Below are positions 36,094-45,141 of a stretch of DNA of 64,000 bases, in pieces (the stretch's first letter is position 1; each line of letters starts with the position of its first letter). A model generated the notes under the pieces. It made no database searches. It was not told the DNA's origin and saw only the letters and a list, made by a program, of their open reading frames with translations. The position numbers and the translations under genes are program-made. Source of the stretch: Eudorina sp. 2006-703-Eu-15 (Eukaryota > Chlorophyta > Chlorophyceae > Chlamydomonadales > Volvocaceae); NCBI GenBank assembly GCA_003117195.1, contig BDSI01000038.1, positions 62,001 through 126,000 of the forward strand, written 5' to 3'.

Positions 36094-36110
36094 ACTATTA
36101 TTATTATTAT

Positions 36111-36121
36111 TACTGACTGTG
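36111..36121 (+). repeat. LINE target-site duplication, right copy
   Basis: TACTGACTGTG, identical to 23618-23628, immediately after the TTA tail. Confidence 0.92.
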
Positions 36122-36900
36122 CCATGTGAGCGCTGTCATCCAAGTAACCCGTGTTGCGCATACCTTCCGAGCGCCAAAACCTCAACATCTCTCTCGTAAC
36201 CTTCGTGAATGCCCAGCATGCGGGCGCTAAGCCGAAAGGTAACTGAGTGAAAACGTAAAACTGACCTTCCCAGTGAAACCCGAGGTATGTCCAGTAACGC
36301 TTGTCCATGTCAACGTGGTGGTAACCTGACTTCAGATCAACTGTGAACACGTAATCATCTCGCTGCATGATGTCCTTCAAACCCGACAGCGTCTCATATT
36401 TGAAACTTGGCGACACGACGTGCTCGTTCACGTAGTGAGCGTCGAGAATTAGCCTCTCTTTCCCCGAGCCTGGCCGAACTACAACTCCGAGTGGCAGAAC
36501 ACAATGTGGCTGATGCGTGACCGCAATTGCGGTTCCGGACGAAACCAATTCACGCACCGCTGTGCTCACGAACGCCGAGTGCTAGCTTGCGGACCCGTGA
36601 TTCTTCAGCCATATCGGGGCTGGAGCGTGCAATGCCCAAAATAGCACAAATCCCGTCGTGACCCACTCGAGGACTCTAGGGTGCCGGCAATGCTCGATCC
36701 AGAAAGCGGACTTTTTTAAACGGCCTCGCATGAAACGCTGCTTGCTGGGCTGCTTTGATGAGGCACCGTTCTCGAATTCCCCCGGTTCCTCATCTAAGTC
36801 CTCCTTCACACCTGCTGATGATGTTGCTTGCGCTTCGGCTGCCTCGCGGCGGCGGGCCGCGATTTGTGCGGCTCCTCCATGGTTGAAAACTCGCTGCTGA
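36122..36900 (-). pseudogene. DIRS(-) RT N-terminal part
   Basis: The - strand frame reads ...SAFWIEHCRHPRVLEWV, then KNHGSAS, an in-frame TAG (36582-36584), then AFVSTAVRELVSSGTAI, GSGKERLILDAHYVNEHV, FTVDLKSGYHHVDM, QLPFGLAPACWAFTKV and the catalytic GYLDDSAH, where the LINE interrupts it. The same frame lies on both sides of the TAG, so one nonsense change is the lesion. Homologous to DIRS-type RTs by motif order. Confidence 0.88.
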
Positions 36901-37199
36901 ACCTCCGGGGCGGCGCCAGCGTCGTGTTCTCCAGTATGTAGAGTTGTATCATGTGGTGACGCTGACGGTGTGGCAGCTGGCTGGGCTTCCGCCGCCTGCT
37001 GCGGCTGCGCTGGCTGCGGAAGGTTGCGCAGGTCGGCTGGCCTTGCTCGAACAGCTATCGCGCGGCCTTAATGATAAGAAAGGCACTGATGATTTATTTG
37101 CAAAAGGAACTGTCTGATTTGTAGAAGTTGGCTGAGGTTGTTGTAATTGCTGGTGCTGATTTCGGTCGCGGCGAGTGATTGAGATAAATGGGTTGAATT

Positions 37200-37430
37200 G
37201 AGGTCTCATTCTTCCAGCTTAATAGCGGAATGATCGCTGCGACCGATAGAAAACTATGGCCGCAATTAGGCGTACATGACTGGGATGCCGTATGCACTGT
37301 ACGAGGTATTACAGCTCACCCGAATGTCGCCGGATCTTCGTCCGTTTCCTAGTACCACGGGTCGTCAAGCTCCAATTGGCACATGTGCTTCAGCGATTAA
37401 GCAGGCGGACGACGAAAAAATCGCGCCTGT
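37200..37430. other. DIRS(-) internal region between gag and RT, no domain recognised
   Basis: Low-complexity Ala/Gln-rich frames (36949-37209 on -) that may be the RT ORF leader. Nothing else is identifiable. Confidence 0.4.
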
Positions 37431-37499
37431 GCGTTGGTCATAATAAACTAGGCCGCGACGTGCGCCGGCGAATTCTGAGCCTTGCCGCGACTGCGCTTG

Positions 37500-37815
37500 C
37501 ATCGTATGGCCTCCACCGCGTCTGCACGCTAGCAATCGTGTAACCTCAAGAGCGTCTGCGCGCTGGCAATCGTACAGCCTCGAGAGCGTCTGTCCGCTCG
37601 GCAACAATTAAACCGGAGCTGCATCGATGCGCTTGGTGATCATAAAGCTCTTGCCGCGTCTGTGCGCTCGGCAATAAGGAAGTACTGCCGCGTCTGTGCG
37701 CTCGGCAATGACGGAAAATCGCCGCGTCTGTGCGCTCAGCAATAGTGAAAAAACCCCTGCCACGTCTGTGCGTCGGCGCGCGTCATGTCCTGCCACGTCT
37801 CAGCGCTGGCAACAG
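37500..37815. repeat. degenerate 34-38-bp tandem repeat inside DIRS(-)
   Basis: Units of gccgcgtctgtgcgctcggc with varying spacers begin at 37653, 37687, 37721 and 37759, with more diverged copies from about 37519. Each unit carries the inverted motif gccg...cggc. Not CRISPR-like: spacers are short and related and the context is eukaryotic. Confidence 0.75.
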
Positions 37816-37893
37816 TGTCAACTGATTGCCACGACTAGCGCTATACCTTGTCAAGTAACGTATCGGCTCGAAAATGCTGCTGCTAATGCAAGC

Positions 37894-37898
37894 TGCTT
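37894..37898. repeat. gypsy target-site duplication, left copy (TGCTT)
   Basis: TGCTT directly before the LTR, repeated at 45137-45141; the 5-bp length is normal for Ty3/gypsy integrases. Confidence 0.9.
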
Positions 37899-38436
37899 TG
37901 TAACACCGGTTTTGGTGTAGCGGAAGCGTATGGATCGTAGGGTAGACTTACAGAAGTAACACGAATGTGCAATGGCGTAGTGTGGGAATGATCCACAACC
38001 ACTAGGTGTCTAGTGATGGCTCATGCCCTACCCGTGCGAGCCTTTATGCACCTGGGGCCTCGCATCACCCAGTGCCGTACCATGTCGGCAACGTGTGCGT
38101 CCTTAGATTTACACTCCTCCCGTGTGACACCCCACGGGCGTGATACAAAACTTCAACTTACACCATAGGATGTAACAGCTTTGTCCGTCAAAGCTACCAT
38201 GTTGGGAACCGTGGTAGGATCGACTGTCAATAGCAGAAGGTCCGATTACGAACATGTCGCATCGGCCGTATACGGACATCAACTCCGTATTCCTACCTCC
38301 ATCAGATGCAATCCATTATTGCATTCTTAACTTATAATATTTATCATATTTGTCCCAAGAGCTTTGCGGCTCTTTTGTAACGACGGCGTGCTCGCTCCCT
38401 TACGTATTTCACTAAGTCCGCGAGCCCCGTGTTACA
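37899..38436 (-). repeat. 3' LTR of the gypsy element (- strand)
   Basis: 538 bp bounded by TGTAACA...TGTTACA. By eye identical to 44599-45136. Confidence 0.95.
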
Positions 38437-38438
38437 TT

Positions 38439-38453
38439 CTCCCCCCCCTGAAG
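38439..38453 (-). promoter_or_regulatory. polypurine tract of the gypsy element
   Basis: On the - strand aggggggggagaa lies directly upstream of the 3' LTR (TGTAACACGG), the usual plus-strand priming site. Confidence 0.8.
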
Positions 38454-38483
38454 CGAACGTCCCGAGAGCTTTGACGACTCCCA

Positions 38484-41327
38484 TTACTCCTCAGCCTTCC
38501 TTTTCCCCAATAATCGCTTAGATCGACGTGTGGTTGTGCCAACATCGTCATCCGGTTTCTGTGTTTCCTGCACAGTCGGGGTAGGCTGTGTCCGCTCCTG
38601 GGGTTGGGCACCTTTGTTACCATGGTTTTCCTTGCGCTGCGCTTTTAAAGCAGCGTGGGATTGCTCCTTTCGGCTCGCCTCGGGCAGGCGTGTTTCATAT
38701 GCCTCGATCAGTTGTTCCACTGGCGCAGACTCCCGCAGGGTAGCATCCGGCTCCCAGCTGTTTTCAGAGGGAGGGAAACCCTGCCACCTGACGAAGTATT
38801 CCCGTCTGTATCGACCGCGCCCTGCACTGACATCACGATGGTCGGCAATATCCTCAACCATCCAGTACTCATCTTCACCAATTGTGAAGGCAGGGGCCGG
38901 TGGGGTCCGCCCATCGCGTTTGAAGTGTTTTAACAGTGAAACGTGGAACACTGGATGAATGCGCATCTCAGTAGGCAACGTCAGCCTAGCTGCCGCGGGT
39001 CCCACCATCTTCTCAATGCGATAGGGCCCGATCCAACGCGGCAACAACTTGCGCGTACCAGGGGACTTGAACGTAATGTTCTTCGTACTGAGCAACACCT
39101 CCTGACCCTGTTGAAACTGCGCGATTGTTCTCTTTTTGTTCGCGTGTTTCTTTTGCCTCTGCTGAGCAGCTTCGAGGCACGCCCTTGCTCGCGCGAGTCG
39201 TTCGCGGAGGTTGGCACTAAATCGTACAGCGCCAGGCACGTTGCTAGGCAAACCAAGATCAACCGGGGTACGCGGCTGCCGTCCGCCGTTAAGCAGGAAC
39301 GGTGTGGTGCCTATAGACTCCTGCCAAGCATTGTTTATCGCGAATTCAACAAGCGGCAGATGCTGTTCCCAATCGTCATGAGTGGGAGCAATGTAGTGCC
39401 TGAGTGTCTCTTCCAAGAGGCGGTTCATCCGCTCTGTCTGGCCATCGGTCTGCGGATGGAACGCTGTACTCATATAACAGTGTGTGCCAAGCAGGCGCGT
39501 AACTTCCTTCCAGAATTTGCTCGTGAACCGTGGATCGCGGTCCGAGACAAAATTCTTAGGTAATCCGTGTTGCTTGAAGACAGTTGACACGAAAAGGTGT
39601 GCCAAGTCCTCTGCCGTGGCGCTGGTGTGTGTGGCAGCAAAGTGGGTCATCTTGCTGAGCCGGTCCACAAACACAACAACAGCGTCGTGCCCGTCCTTCG
39701 TGGTTGGCAGCTGTGTTATCAGATCCATTGAGACACTTTCCCACACTCCCTGTGGAATCGGGAGAGGATGCAGTAGGCCCCCCGGCTTCTTGTTAAGGGA
39801 CTTGTTTCGCTGGCACGATGGGCAACTGGCAACATAACGTTGCACGTCTGCGTGGAGGCCAGACCACCAGAACGTCCTTGCGATCGCTTCTGCGGTGCGC
39901 TCAGCACCCTTATGCCCAGAGAAAGGAGGGTCGTGGTACTCCTTTATGATGGATGTGCGCAGCATGGGATCCCTAGGTACGACTATCTGGTCACCCTTGT
40001 ACCAGAACCCGTCCCGCCTCTTAAACTGCATCACTGCTGCCTTCGGTTTCTTATACCAAGGGTCTCCAGCATACCCTTCACGTATCCGTTTGCCAAGGTC
40101 GCCAACCGTTAGGGACCCGGCAAGCACCGCTAACACCGCGTCATGAATGCGACTGATCGGATCAGCCACGTTGATTCGCCCCGGACGGTATTCCCACTTC
40201 ATGCCATTGAAGCGCTGAAGGTATTCCATCCATCTCGCCTGTCGTCGTGACAGCAACCCAGCCCCGCGCTGCTCGTGCAAGTACACTAGTGGGTGATGAT
40301 CTGTAATCAACAAGAACTCACAACCCTCTAGGTAGCAGCGCCACTCAGTAAGAGCGTGTATAACCCCAAGGCATTCTTGATCTGTGGTCGTATAATTGTG
40401 TTCCGCACCAGTGAATTTCTGACTGGTGTACGCCACCGGGTGTCCGTCCTGCATCAGAACAGCTCCCGTACCGAATACCGACGCATCAGACCAAACCTCA
40501 AAGGGTTTGTCAAGCTGGGGTAGGGCGAGGACCGGTGCATTCATCAAGGCTGTCTTAATTCCCTCGAATGCCGCTTGGCACTGAGGAGACCAGACGAAGG
40601 GCACTTTCGCGCTGGTCAAAGCTGTCAACGGAGCTGCCAAGCTCGAAAACCCCTGGATAAAACGTCTGAAGTAGTTTGCTAAACCAAGGAACTCGCGGAG
40701 CTTCTTAAGATCCTTGGGGACGGGCCAATCCCGTACCGTAGCGACTTTCGAGGCATCTACCTTCAGACCCTCACGGCTCACAATATGGCCGAGGAACTTC
40801 AATTCCGATTTATTGAAGTCACATTTTGACAGCTTAGCCTTGAAGTGGTGCTCCCTGAGCAGTGACAGCACAGTACGGAGATGCTGTACATGCTCGTCTG
40901 GCGTCTTACTGAACACCAGAATGTCGTCCAAGTACACCAGAACAAATTTTCCGATGTGCTTAGCAAAAATCCCATTCATCACGGATTGGAAAGTCGCAGG
41001 CGCATTAGTCAGTCCGAAGCAAAGTACCCGAAAAGCGAACTGACCCATCCCAGGCGCAATAAATGCGGTCTTAGGGATATCCTCCGGAGATATGCGGATC
41101 TGATAATAACCTTGCTGGAGATCGAGCGAAGTAAAAACTTTCGCACCCTGTAATGCATCGAAAATTTCCGTGATGTTGGGCATTGGATACCGCCGTTTCA
41201 CCGTAATTTTGTTAAGAGCTCGATAGTCGAGACGGTCGACGGTTTCAGTTTCACGTCGTGCCCCTGATAACAAATGGTCAACATCTTGCGCTTGTAATCC
41301 ATTCGAGCTTGGCGCACATGAAGCCAA
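38484..41327 (-). CDS. gypsy pol: RT (N-terminally truncated), RNase H, integrase, chromodomain
   Basis: About 947 codons. RT from DYRALNKITVKRRYPMP through FTSLDLQQGYYQIRI, FGLTNAPATFQSVMN and catalytic YLDDILVFS (complement of about 40920-40940). RNase H with FEVWSDASVFGTGAVLMQ. Integrase zinc-binding HH-CC ending CPSCQRNK, and the DDE core: MDLITQLP, FVSDRDPRF, TDGQTERMN. Chromodomain near the C-terminus: VEDIADHRDV ... YFVRWQGFPPSENSWEP, which in chromoviruses targets integration to marked chromatin. The RT starts abruptly: the usual 100 or more residues before DYRALNK are absent and the frame upstream switches to the protease ORF, implying a deletion at about 41215-41240. The first codon is not ATG, as expected for a fused pol. 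Confidence 0.93.
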   Translation of the reverse strand: MASCAPSSNGLQAQDVDHLLSGARRETETVDRLDYRALNKITVKRRYPMPNITEIFDALQGAKVFTSLDLQQGYYQIRISPEDIPKTAFIAPGMGQFAFRVLCFGLTNAPATFQSVMNGIFAKHIGKFVLVYLDDILVFSKTPDEHVQHLRTVLSLLREHHFKAKLSKCDFNKSELKFLGHIVSREGLKVDASKVATVRDWPVPKDLKKLREFLGLANYFRRFIQGFSSLAAPLTALTSAKVPFVWSPQCQAAFEGIKTALMNAPVLALPQLDKPFEVWSDASVFGTGAVLMQDGHPVAYTSQKFTGAEHNYTTTDQECLGVIHALTEWRCYLEGCEFLLITDHHPLVYLHEQRGAGLLSRRQARWMEYLQRFNGMKWEYRPGRINVADPISRIHDAVLAVLAGSLTVGDLGKRIREGYAGDPWYKKPKAAVMQFKRRDGFWYKGDQIVVPRDPMLRTSIIKEYHDPPFSGHKGAERTAEAIARTFWWSGLHADVQRYVASCPSCQRNKSLNKKPGGLLHPLPIPQGVWESVSMDLITQLPTTKDGHDAVVVFVDRLSKMTHFAATHTSATAEDLAHLFVSTVFKQHGLPKNFVSDRDPRFTSKFWKEVTRLLGTHCYMSTAFHPQTDGQTERMNRLLEETLRHYIAPTHDDWEQHLPLVEFAINNAWQESIGTTPFLLNGGRQPRTPVDLGLPSNVPGAVRFSANLRERLARARACLEAAQQRQKKHANKKRTIAQFQQGQEVLLSTKNITFKSPGTRKLLPRWIGPYRIEKMVGPAAARLTLPTEMRIHPVFHVSLLKHFKRDGRTPPAPAFTIGEDEYWMVEDIADHRDVSAGRGRYRREYFVRWQGFPPSENSWEPDATLRESAPVEQLIEAYETRLPEASRKEQSHAALKAQRKENHGNKGAQPQERTQPTPTVQETQKPDDDVGTTTRRSKRLLGKRKAEE

Positions 41328-42241
41328 TCTGAGCTTAGGATCACATCAATACCCGGAACCCCTTCGGGAAGCACTAGTAGCGTAACCCATTCGGTATGGT
41401 TCCCAATGCGCAACTTGGCACGAACCTGTCCGTGCAACCGAGTGGACTGACCATCTGCAAGTCGTACCGTAACCGTTTCCGAATTACGTAGCATCAAAGA
41501 CAACTGACGTGCAAGGGAAAGCGTAATGAACCCATGTGCAGTCCCGTTGCAATCTGCGCCACTGTCTACCAAGGTTCGTGCTGGAGAGTCCGCAATCCTA
41601 GCATCGAACTGCATCGTATGGCTGCGCCCGGTGCGCAGAGTGCTCAACTTAGCTGGTTCCCTGGGCGGGTCGTACCAAAGTTGTACGGGCCAATGTATGC
41701 CCGGTAGCGTGACCCGTTGCCCATCCTTTCCTGGACCTGTAAACAACTGCGTGCCTACAGGATATGTCTTTAACAAACGGAACCCAGCTTCTCGAAAAAG
41801 GTGCTGAACATGCGGCCACTGTGGCGCGACAAAGCAAGCACTCGTACGCTCGGGAGACTTCAGTTTGCATTTCTGATAATGCTGCAGCCACTGATCAATC
41901 TGTGTAACCGGAGGGTGGGCCCAAACCACTTCGTTCGACACATCCTGGTCGAAAAACGAACGGCTGGGACAGGCAAAGCGCTGACACAATCGATTGCTGC
42001 CATCATCGTTACATGCCGCGTCAAAGGTGAACGTCCGACCGAGTCGAGCTTGCACAGCGCGAAATTCCGACTCCAAAAACATTCTATCAGACGTCTCAGC
42101 CTCTGGCGGTGGCGGCAACCAATCGTCCAAGTCAGGGGAATCAACGACAGGCCTTTCCTGTACAGCAACCGCGGGTTCATCCTGCATTTCGTCAGCAGCA
42201 CTCACCCTCGGTGCATCCCGTTCCTGACTTTCACCCTCCAA
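41198..42241 (-). CDS. gypsy pol N-terminal ORF: methyltransferase-like domain and retropepsin
   Basis: 347 codons overlapping gag by 40 bases in another frame, so gag-pol probably uses a frameshift. Residues about 60-170 resemble the DIRS C-terminal methyltransferase-like module: FDAACN, then VVWAHPPVT at the NPPF position, ACFVAPQWP like the LIVPFWP strand, and YPVGTQLF. The catalytic NPPF is degenerate (HPPV). About 215-330 is a retropepsin-like protease with LVDSGADCN and VILSSDWL. The ORF ends at 41198 just inside RT sequence read in a wrong frame. The protease call is strong; the methyltransferase-like call is a by-eye resemblance. Confidence 0.7.
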   Translation of the reverse strand: MEGESQERDAPRVSAADEMQDEPAVAVQERPVVDSPDLDDWLPPPPEAETSDRMFLESEFRAVQARLGRTFTFDAACNDDGSNRLCQRFACPSRSFFDQDVSNEVVWAHPPVTQIDQWLQHYQKCKLKSPERTSACFVAPQWPHVQHLFREAGFRLLKTYPVGTQLFTGPGKDGQRVTLPGIHWPVQLWYDPPREPAKLSTLRTGRSHTMQFDARIADSPARTLVDSGADCNGTAHGFITLSLARQLSLMLRNSETVTVRLADGQSTRLHGQVRAKLRIGNHTEWVTLLVLPEGVPGIDVILSSDWLHVRQARMDYKRKMLTICYQGHDVKLKPSTVSTIELLTKLR

Positions 42242-44523
42242 GCGCTTGCCAACCCCCTATTCCTGCATGGGGTCACCACTGGAGCCACGCCCACCGCGGC
42301 CACCGCGGCCTCCATAGCCCCACGACCCCCGCGGCCACCACGGCCGTTTCCCCGACCACGATTCTTGTTGTACTCATTGTGGTTCGCGCGCGGCACTGGA
42401 GGACCCGCCACACGACGGATCTCTTCGCACTTTCCAGAGCTACGATGCTCATGTAAGTCGTCTACCATGTGCCCGCAGTTGAAGCACTCGATTGCCTTCC
42501 TTGGCCTCTTAGGAGTATGCTTCTGTTTGAGGGATTTCGAACGGGGTGTGGAAGCAAAATTCAGGTTAGCTGCGGCAGCCTTGATTGCAGTAGCAACGCG
42601 GTAGCGGGTTTCTTGTCCAATTGCAAATTCAATCAAGCGGTCAAGGTCCTGCCAATCTCGTCCATTGGCATCCGTACCGCATGCCTTACGCATTGCTGAG
42701 GGTAACCCGCGCAAGAACCATCCGATCATGTCTCCCTGAGACATGGTCCGTGCATCCCTGATGATTTCACGGAACCTCTGTGTGTATTCTTGCACGCGTT
42801 CCCCGGTTTTCATGGCGTGTTCGCCCGCATGCAAACGATCCCGTGCCTCCTGCTCAGTATGACGGCGCACATCGCCGTATTGCAAAAGGAATGCAGCGCG
42901 CAAGGCGGACAAAGTCAAAACTTGCCCCTTATCTGCAAAGGATTTGAGCAGTGCTTGCCCCCATTCTTGTGCACGACCAGTCAACCAAAAGATGAAGTGT
43001 TCGGTGGGCAACAAGCCACTTGCTTGCATGTATCGCACAAGCCCATCGAACCAAGTTTGTGTGCACGAGATGTGACTATCCGTCTTCCCATTAAACTTAA
43101 CTGGGTTAGGCAAGCGACGGTGATTGCTCACCTCGGGACCCTGCTGCGGAACGAACCCTTGCGGCGGTAGTGCGTCTTCGGTGCCCATAAATGGCGCACC
43201 TGGGTTGCTCGGTCCGGGACCGGCGCGCCCATCCAGCCAGCGAACGAGGAGGGCCGCCACGCGTGCAGCCTCCGGCTTGATCAAGGGGCGACCCATCCGG
43301 TACTCCACGTGCTCCTGCGTTGCTGAACGCAAGATTTCACTATCCAGCTCGTGGCCCAGCCGGTTGAACGCCTCCCGAGCAAACATCTCAATGCGGCTCG
43401 GATCCCTGGTAGAGAGACCACCCGCCGCCGCCGCGGCATAGTTGGCCGCCTGCTGCGGCGCCGAACCAACGCCAGGGGACGCACCAGCACCGGCGCCCGC
43501 CGCCTCGCAACCGACAGCAGCGCCAGCGCACACCGCAGCGGCAGCCGCCCCCGCGGCCGCCGCTCCACCAGCTGCAGCAGCCGCAGCGGCCTTCTCCGTA
43601 GCCGCCGCGCGCTGCCTGCGCTCCTCATTTGCAGCCGCCACCTCCCTGTCCAAAAGAGCGTGCTCCGCCGCGTCCTTTTCTGCCCGAGCCTGCTTGCGCG
43701 CCCGCTTAGCTGCGCGCTTCTTCTTGTGCCGGGTCCGCTCGCTGTCAGAGGAGCGGACCGAAGCAGTGGCCTGTCCGGACTCTCGGGAAGGTGAAGTGGA
43801 CCGGGAGGTGTCGGTGGAGTTGGGTTCGGACTGGCGACGTTTGTTGACCAAGGTGGTCAGCAGTCCTTCGATGTTGGAGAGCTTATTGTCCATGTCTCCA
43901 ACCTTTCTCTCGAGCCTAATAACCCTGGCCGCGTCGACCGGCTCAGCGGTCGCGGCCGCAGCGTTCGGCGACGAGCGACCCTTGGGCCCTTCAGCGTCAG
44001 CGTCGTCGATTGTGGCCTTCGCGACCTCCTTCGCGAGGTCCGAAGCCGTCTGTGGAGCACGGGCACGACGGGCAGGGGCAGTATCATCATCTGAGTCCGA
44101 GGAAGAAGAAGTGGACCCGTTGTCCAAGGACTCGCTATCCGAAGAAACGGGAGTAGGTTCGCGCGCTCGCTTCTTCCCACTTGTTTTCTTCCCGGAGCCC
44201 ACGCGCTCGCCATTTTCATCAAAAATAATTTTCTGAGCTACCGCCTTAATTCCGGACTTCGGCCCCTTGGCCTTCTTATTAGACTTGGGCTTCCCAGTGC
44301 CCTTTGCAGCAGCCCGACGGTACAGCTCAGGCAAGGTAGGCGCCGGTCCGTCCCGGTGCTTCTTCTTAGACGGGCTCTTGCCCTTACGACCCACCATTGG
44401 ATCATCCACAGGCGCCTCCGCGCCAGTCTCAGCCGGAGCGCCCTCGCGCTCAACCTCAGCGGTATCGGCCGCCCGATCATCGGCCCCCTTGGCCGGCAGA
44501 ACAGCCTTTCCGTGCTTAGGCAT
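42202..44523 (-). CDS. gypsy gag
   Basis: 773 aa from ATG 44521-44523. The N-terminal half is Lys/Arg/Ser-rich and disordered with an Ala-rich run. The retrotransposon gag core lies at about 490-690 (TQTWFDGLVRYMQASGLL, FWLTGRAQEWGQALL, GERVQEYTQRFREIIRDA, WFLRGLPSAMRKACG). An unusual zinc-knuckle-like cluster CFNCGHMVDDLHEHRSSGKC follows, longer than the standard CX2CX4HX4C. The C-terminus is Arg/Gly-rich. It forms the virus-like particle and packages element RNA. Confidence 0.88.
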   Translation of the reverse strand: MPKHGKAVLPAKGADDRAADTAEVEREGAPAETGAEAPVDDPMVGRKGKSPSKKKHRDGPAPTLPELYRRAAAKGTGKPKSNKKAKGPKSGIKAVAQKIIFDENGERVGSGKKTSGKKRAREPTPVSSDSESLDNGSTSSSSDSDDDTAPARRARAPQTASDLAKEVAKATIDDADAEGPKGRSSPNAAAATAEPVDAARVIRLERKVGDMDNKLSNIEGLLTTLVNKRRQSEPNSTDTSRSTSPSRESGQATASVRSSDSERTRHKKKRAAKRARKQARAEKDAAEHALLDREVAAANEERRQRAAATEKAAAAAAAGGAAAAGAAAAAVCAGAAVGCEAAGAGAGASPGVGSAPQQAANYAAAAAGGLSTRDPSRIEMFAREAFNRLGHELDSEILRSATQEHVEYRMGRPLIKPEAARVAALLVRWLDGRAGPGPSNPGAPFMGTEDALPPQGFVPQQGPEVSNHRRLPNPVKFNGKTDSHISCTQTWFDGLVRYMQASGLLPTEHFIFWLTGRAQEWGQALLKSFADKGQVLTLSALRAAFLLQYGDVRRHTEQEARDRLHAGEHAMKTGERVQEYTQRFREIIRDARTMSQGDMIGWFLRGLPSAMRKACGTDANGRDWQDLDRLIEFAIGQETRYRVATAIKAAAANLNFASTPRSKSLKQKHTPKRPRKAIECFNCGHMVDDLHEHRSSGKCEEIRRVAGPPVPRANHNEYNKNRGRGNGRGGRGGRGAMEAAVAAVGVAPVVTPCRNRGLASAWRVKVRNGMHRG

Positions 44524-44579
44524 TATTCGGGACGTATGAAATCAAAGAGAAGAAAAATAAAATGTAAATGTACCCTAAC

Positions 44580-44598
44580 CTGGTCGTAGGATACCACT
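44580..44598 (-). promoter_or_regulatory. candidate primer-binding site of the gypsy element
   Basis: Next to the 5' LTR the - strand reads gtggtatcctacgaccagg. TGGTATC matches the start of many tRNA-Met-type primer sites, but the following bases do not match the common initiator tRNA, so the primer is unresolved. Confidence 0.5.
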
Positions 44599-45136
44599 TG
44601 TAACACCGGTTTTGGTGTAGCGGAAGCGTATGGATCGTAGGGTAGACTTACAGAAGTAACACGAATGTGCAATGGCGTAGTGTGGGAATGATCCACAACC
44701 ACTAGGTGTCTAGTGATGGCTCATGCCCTACCCGTGCGAGCCTTTATGCACCTGGGGCCTCGCATCACCCAGTGCCGTACCATGTCGGCAACGTGTGCGT
44801 CCTTAGATTTACACTCCTCCCGTGTGACACCCCACGGGCGTGATACAAAACTTCAACTTACACCATAGGATGTAACAGCTTTGTCCGTCAAAGCTACCAT
44901 GTTGGGAACCGTGGTAGGATCGACTGTCAATAGCAGAAGGTCCGATTACGAACATGTCGCATCGGCCGTATACGGACATCAACTCCGTATTCCTACCTCC
45001 ATCAGATGCAATCCATTATTGCATTCTTAACTTATAATATTTATCATATTTGTCCCAAGAGCTTTGCGGCTCTTTTGTAACGACGGCGTGCTCGCTCCCT
45101 TACGTATTTCACTAAGTCCGCGAGCCCCGTGTTACA
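44599..45136 (-). repeat. 5' LTR of the gypsy element (- strand)
   Basis: 538 bp, identical by eye to 37899-38436. Should contain the promoter; a TATA-like aatatttatcat/ataatattt patch lies near 45035-45050. Confidence 0.95.
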
Positions 45137-45141
45137 TGCTT
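45137..45141. repeat. gypsy target-site duplication, right copy (TGCTT)
   Basis: Matches 37894-37898. Confidence 0.9.

Larger units (their letters stand above)
23629..36110 (+). mobile_element. Dualen/RandI-type LINE, 12.5 kb, apparently full length
   Basis: Flanked by 11-bp target-site duplications and ending in a (TTA)n tail at about 36095-36110 after a UUCG-capped stem-loop. Two long intact ORFs overlap in different frames (23770-28440, 28047-35990). ORF2 holds an APE-type endonuclease, RT, RNase H and a C-terminal CCHC plus restriction-like endonuclease; this two-endonuclease set defines the Dualen clade described from Chlamydomonas. ORF1 carries a Josephin-like protease domain. The insertion splits the DIRS(-) RT just after its YLDD box. 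Lack of damage suggests recent insertion. Confidence 0.9.
37899..45136 (-). mobile_element. Ty3/gypsy chromovirus-like LTR retrotransposon, 7.24 kb
   Basis: Two 538-bp LTRs identical by eye, 5-bp TSD TGCTT, gag, protease, RT-RNase H-integrase and a C-terminal chromodomain, all on -. Inserted in DIRS(-) between its gag and RT. Gag and pol are in different frames, and pol itself changes frame between protease and RT, where the RT N-terminus seems deleted. Identical LTRs mean a very recent insertion, so a defective copy was probably mobilised in trans or damaged at insertion. Confidence 0.93.

Noticed and set aside
37500..37815. Possible CRISPR array
   Set aside because: Repeats are degenerate, spacers are short and related, no cas genes, and the genome is eukaryotic. 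The same reasoning applies to 63861-64000.
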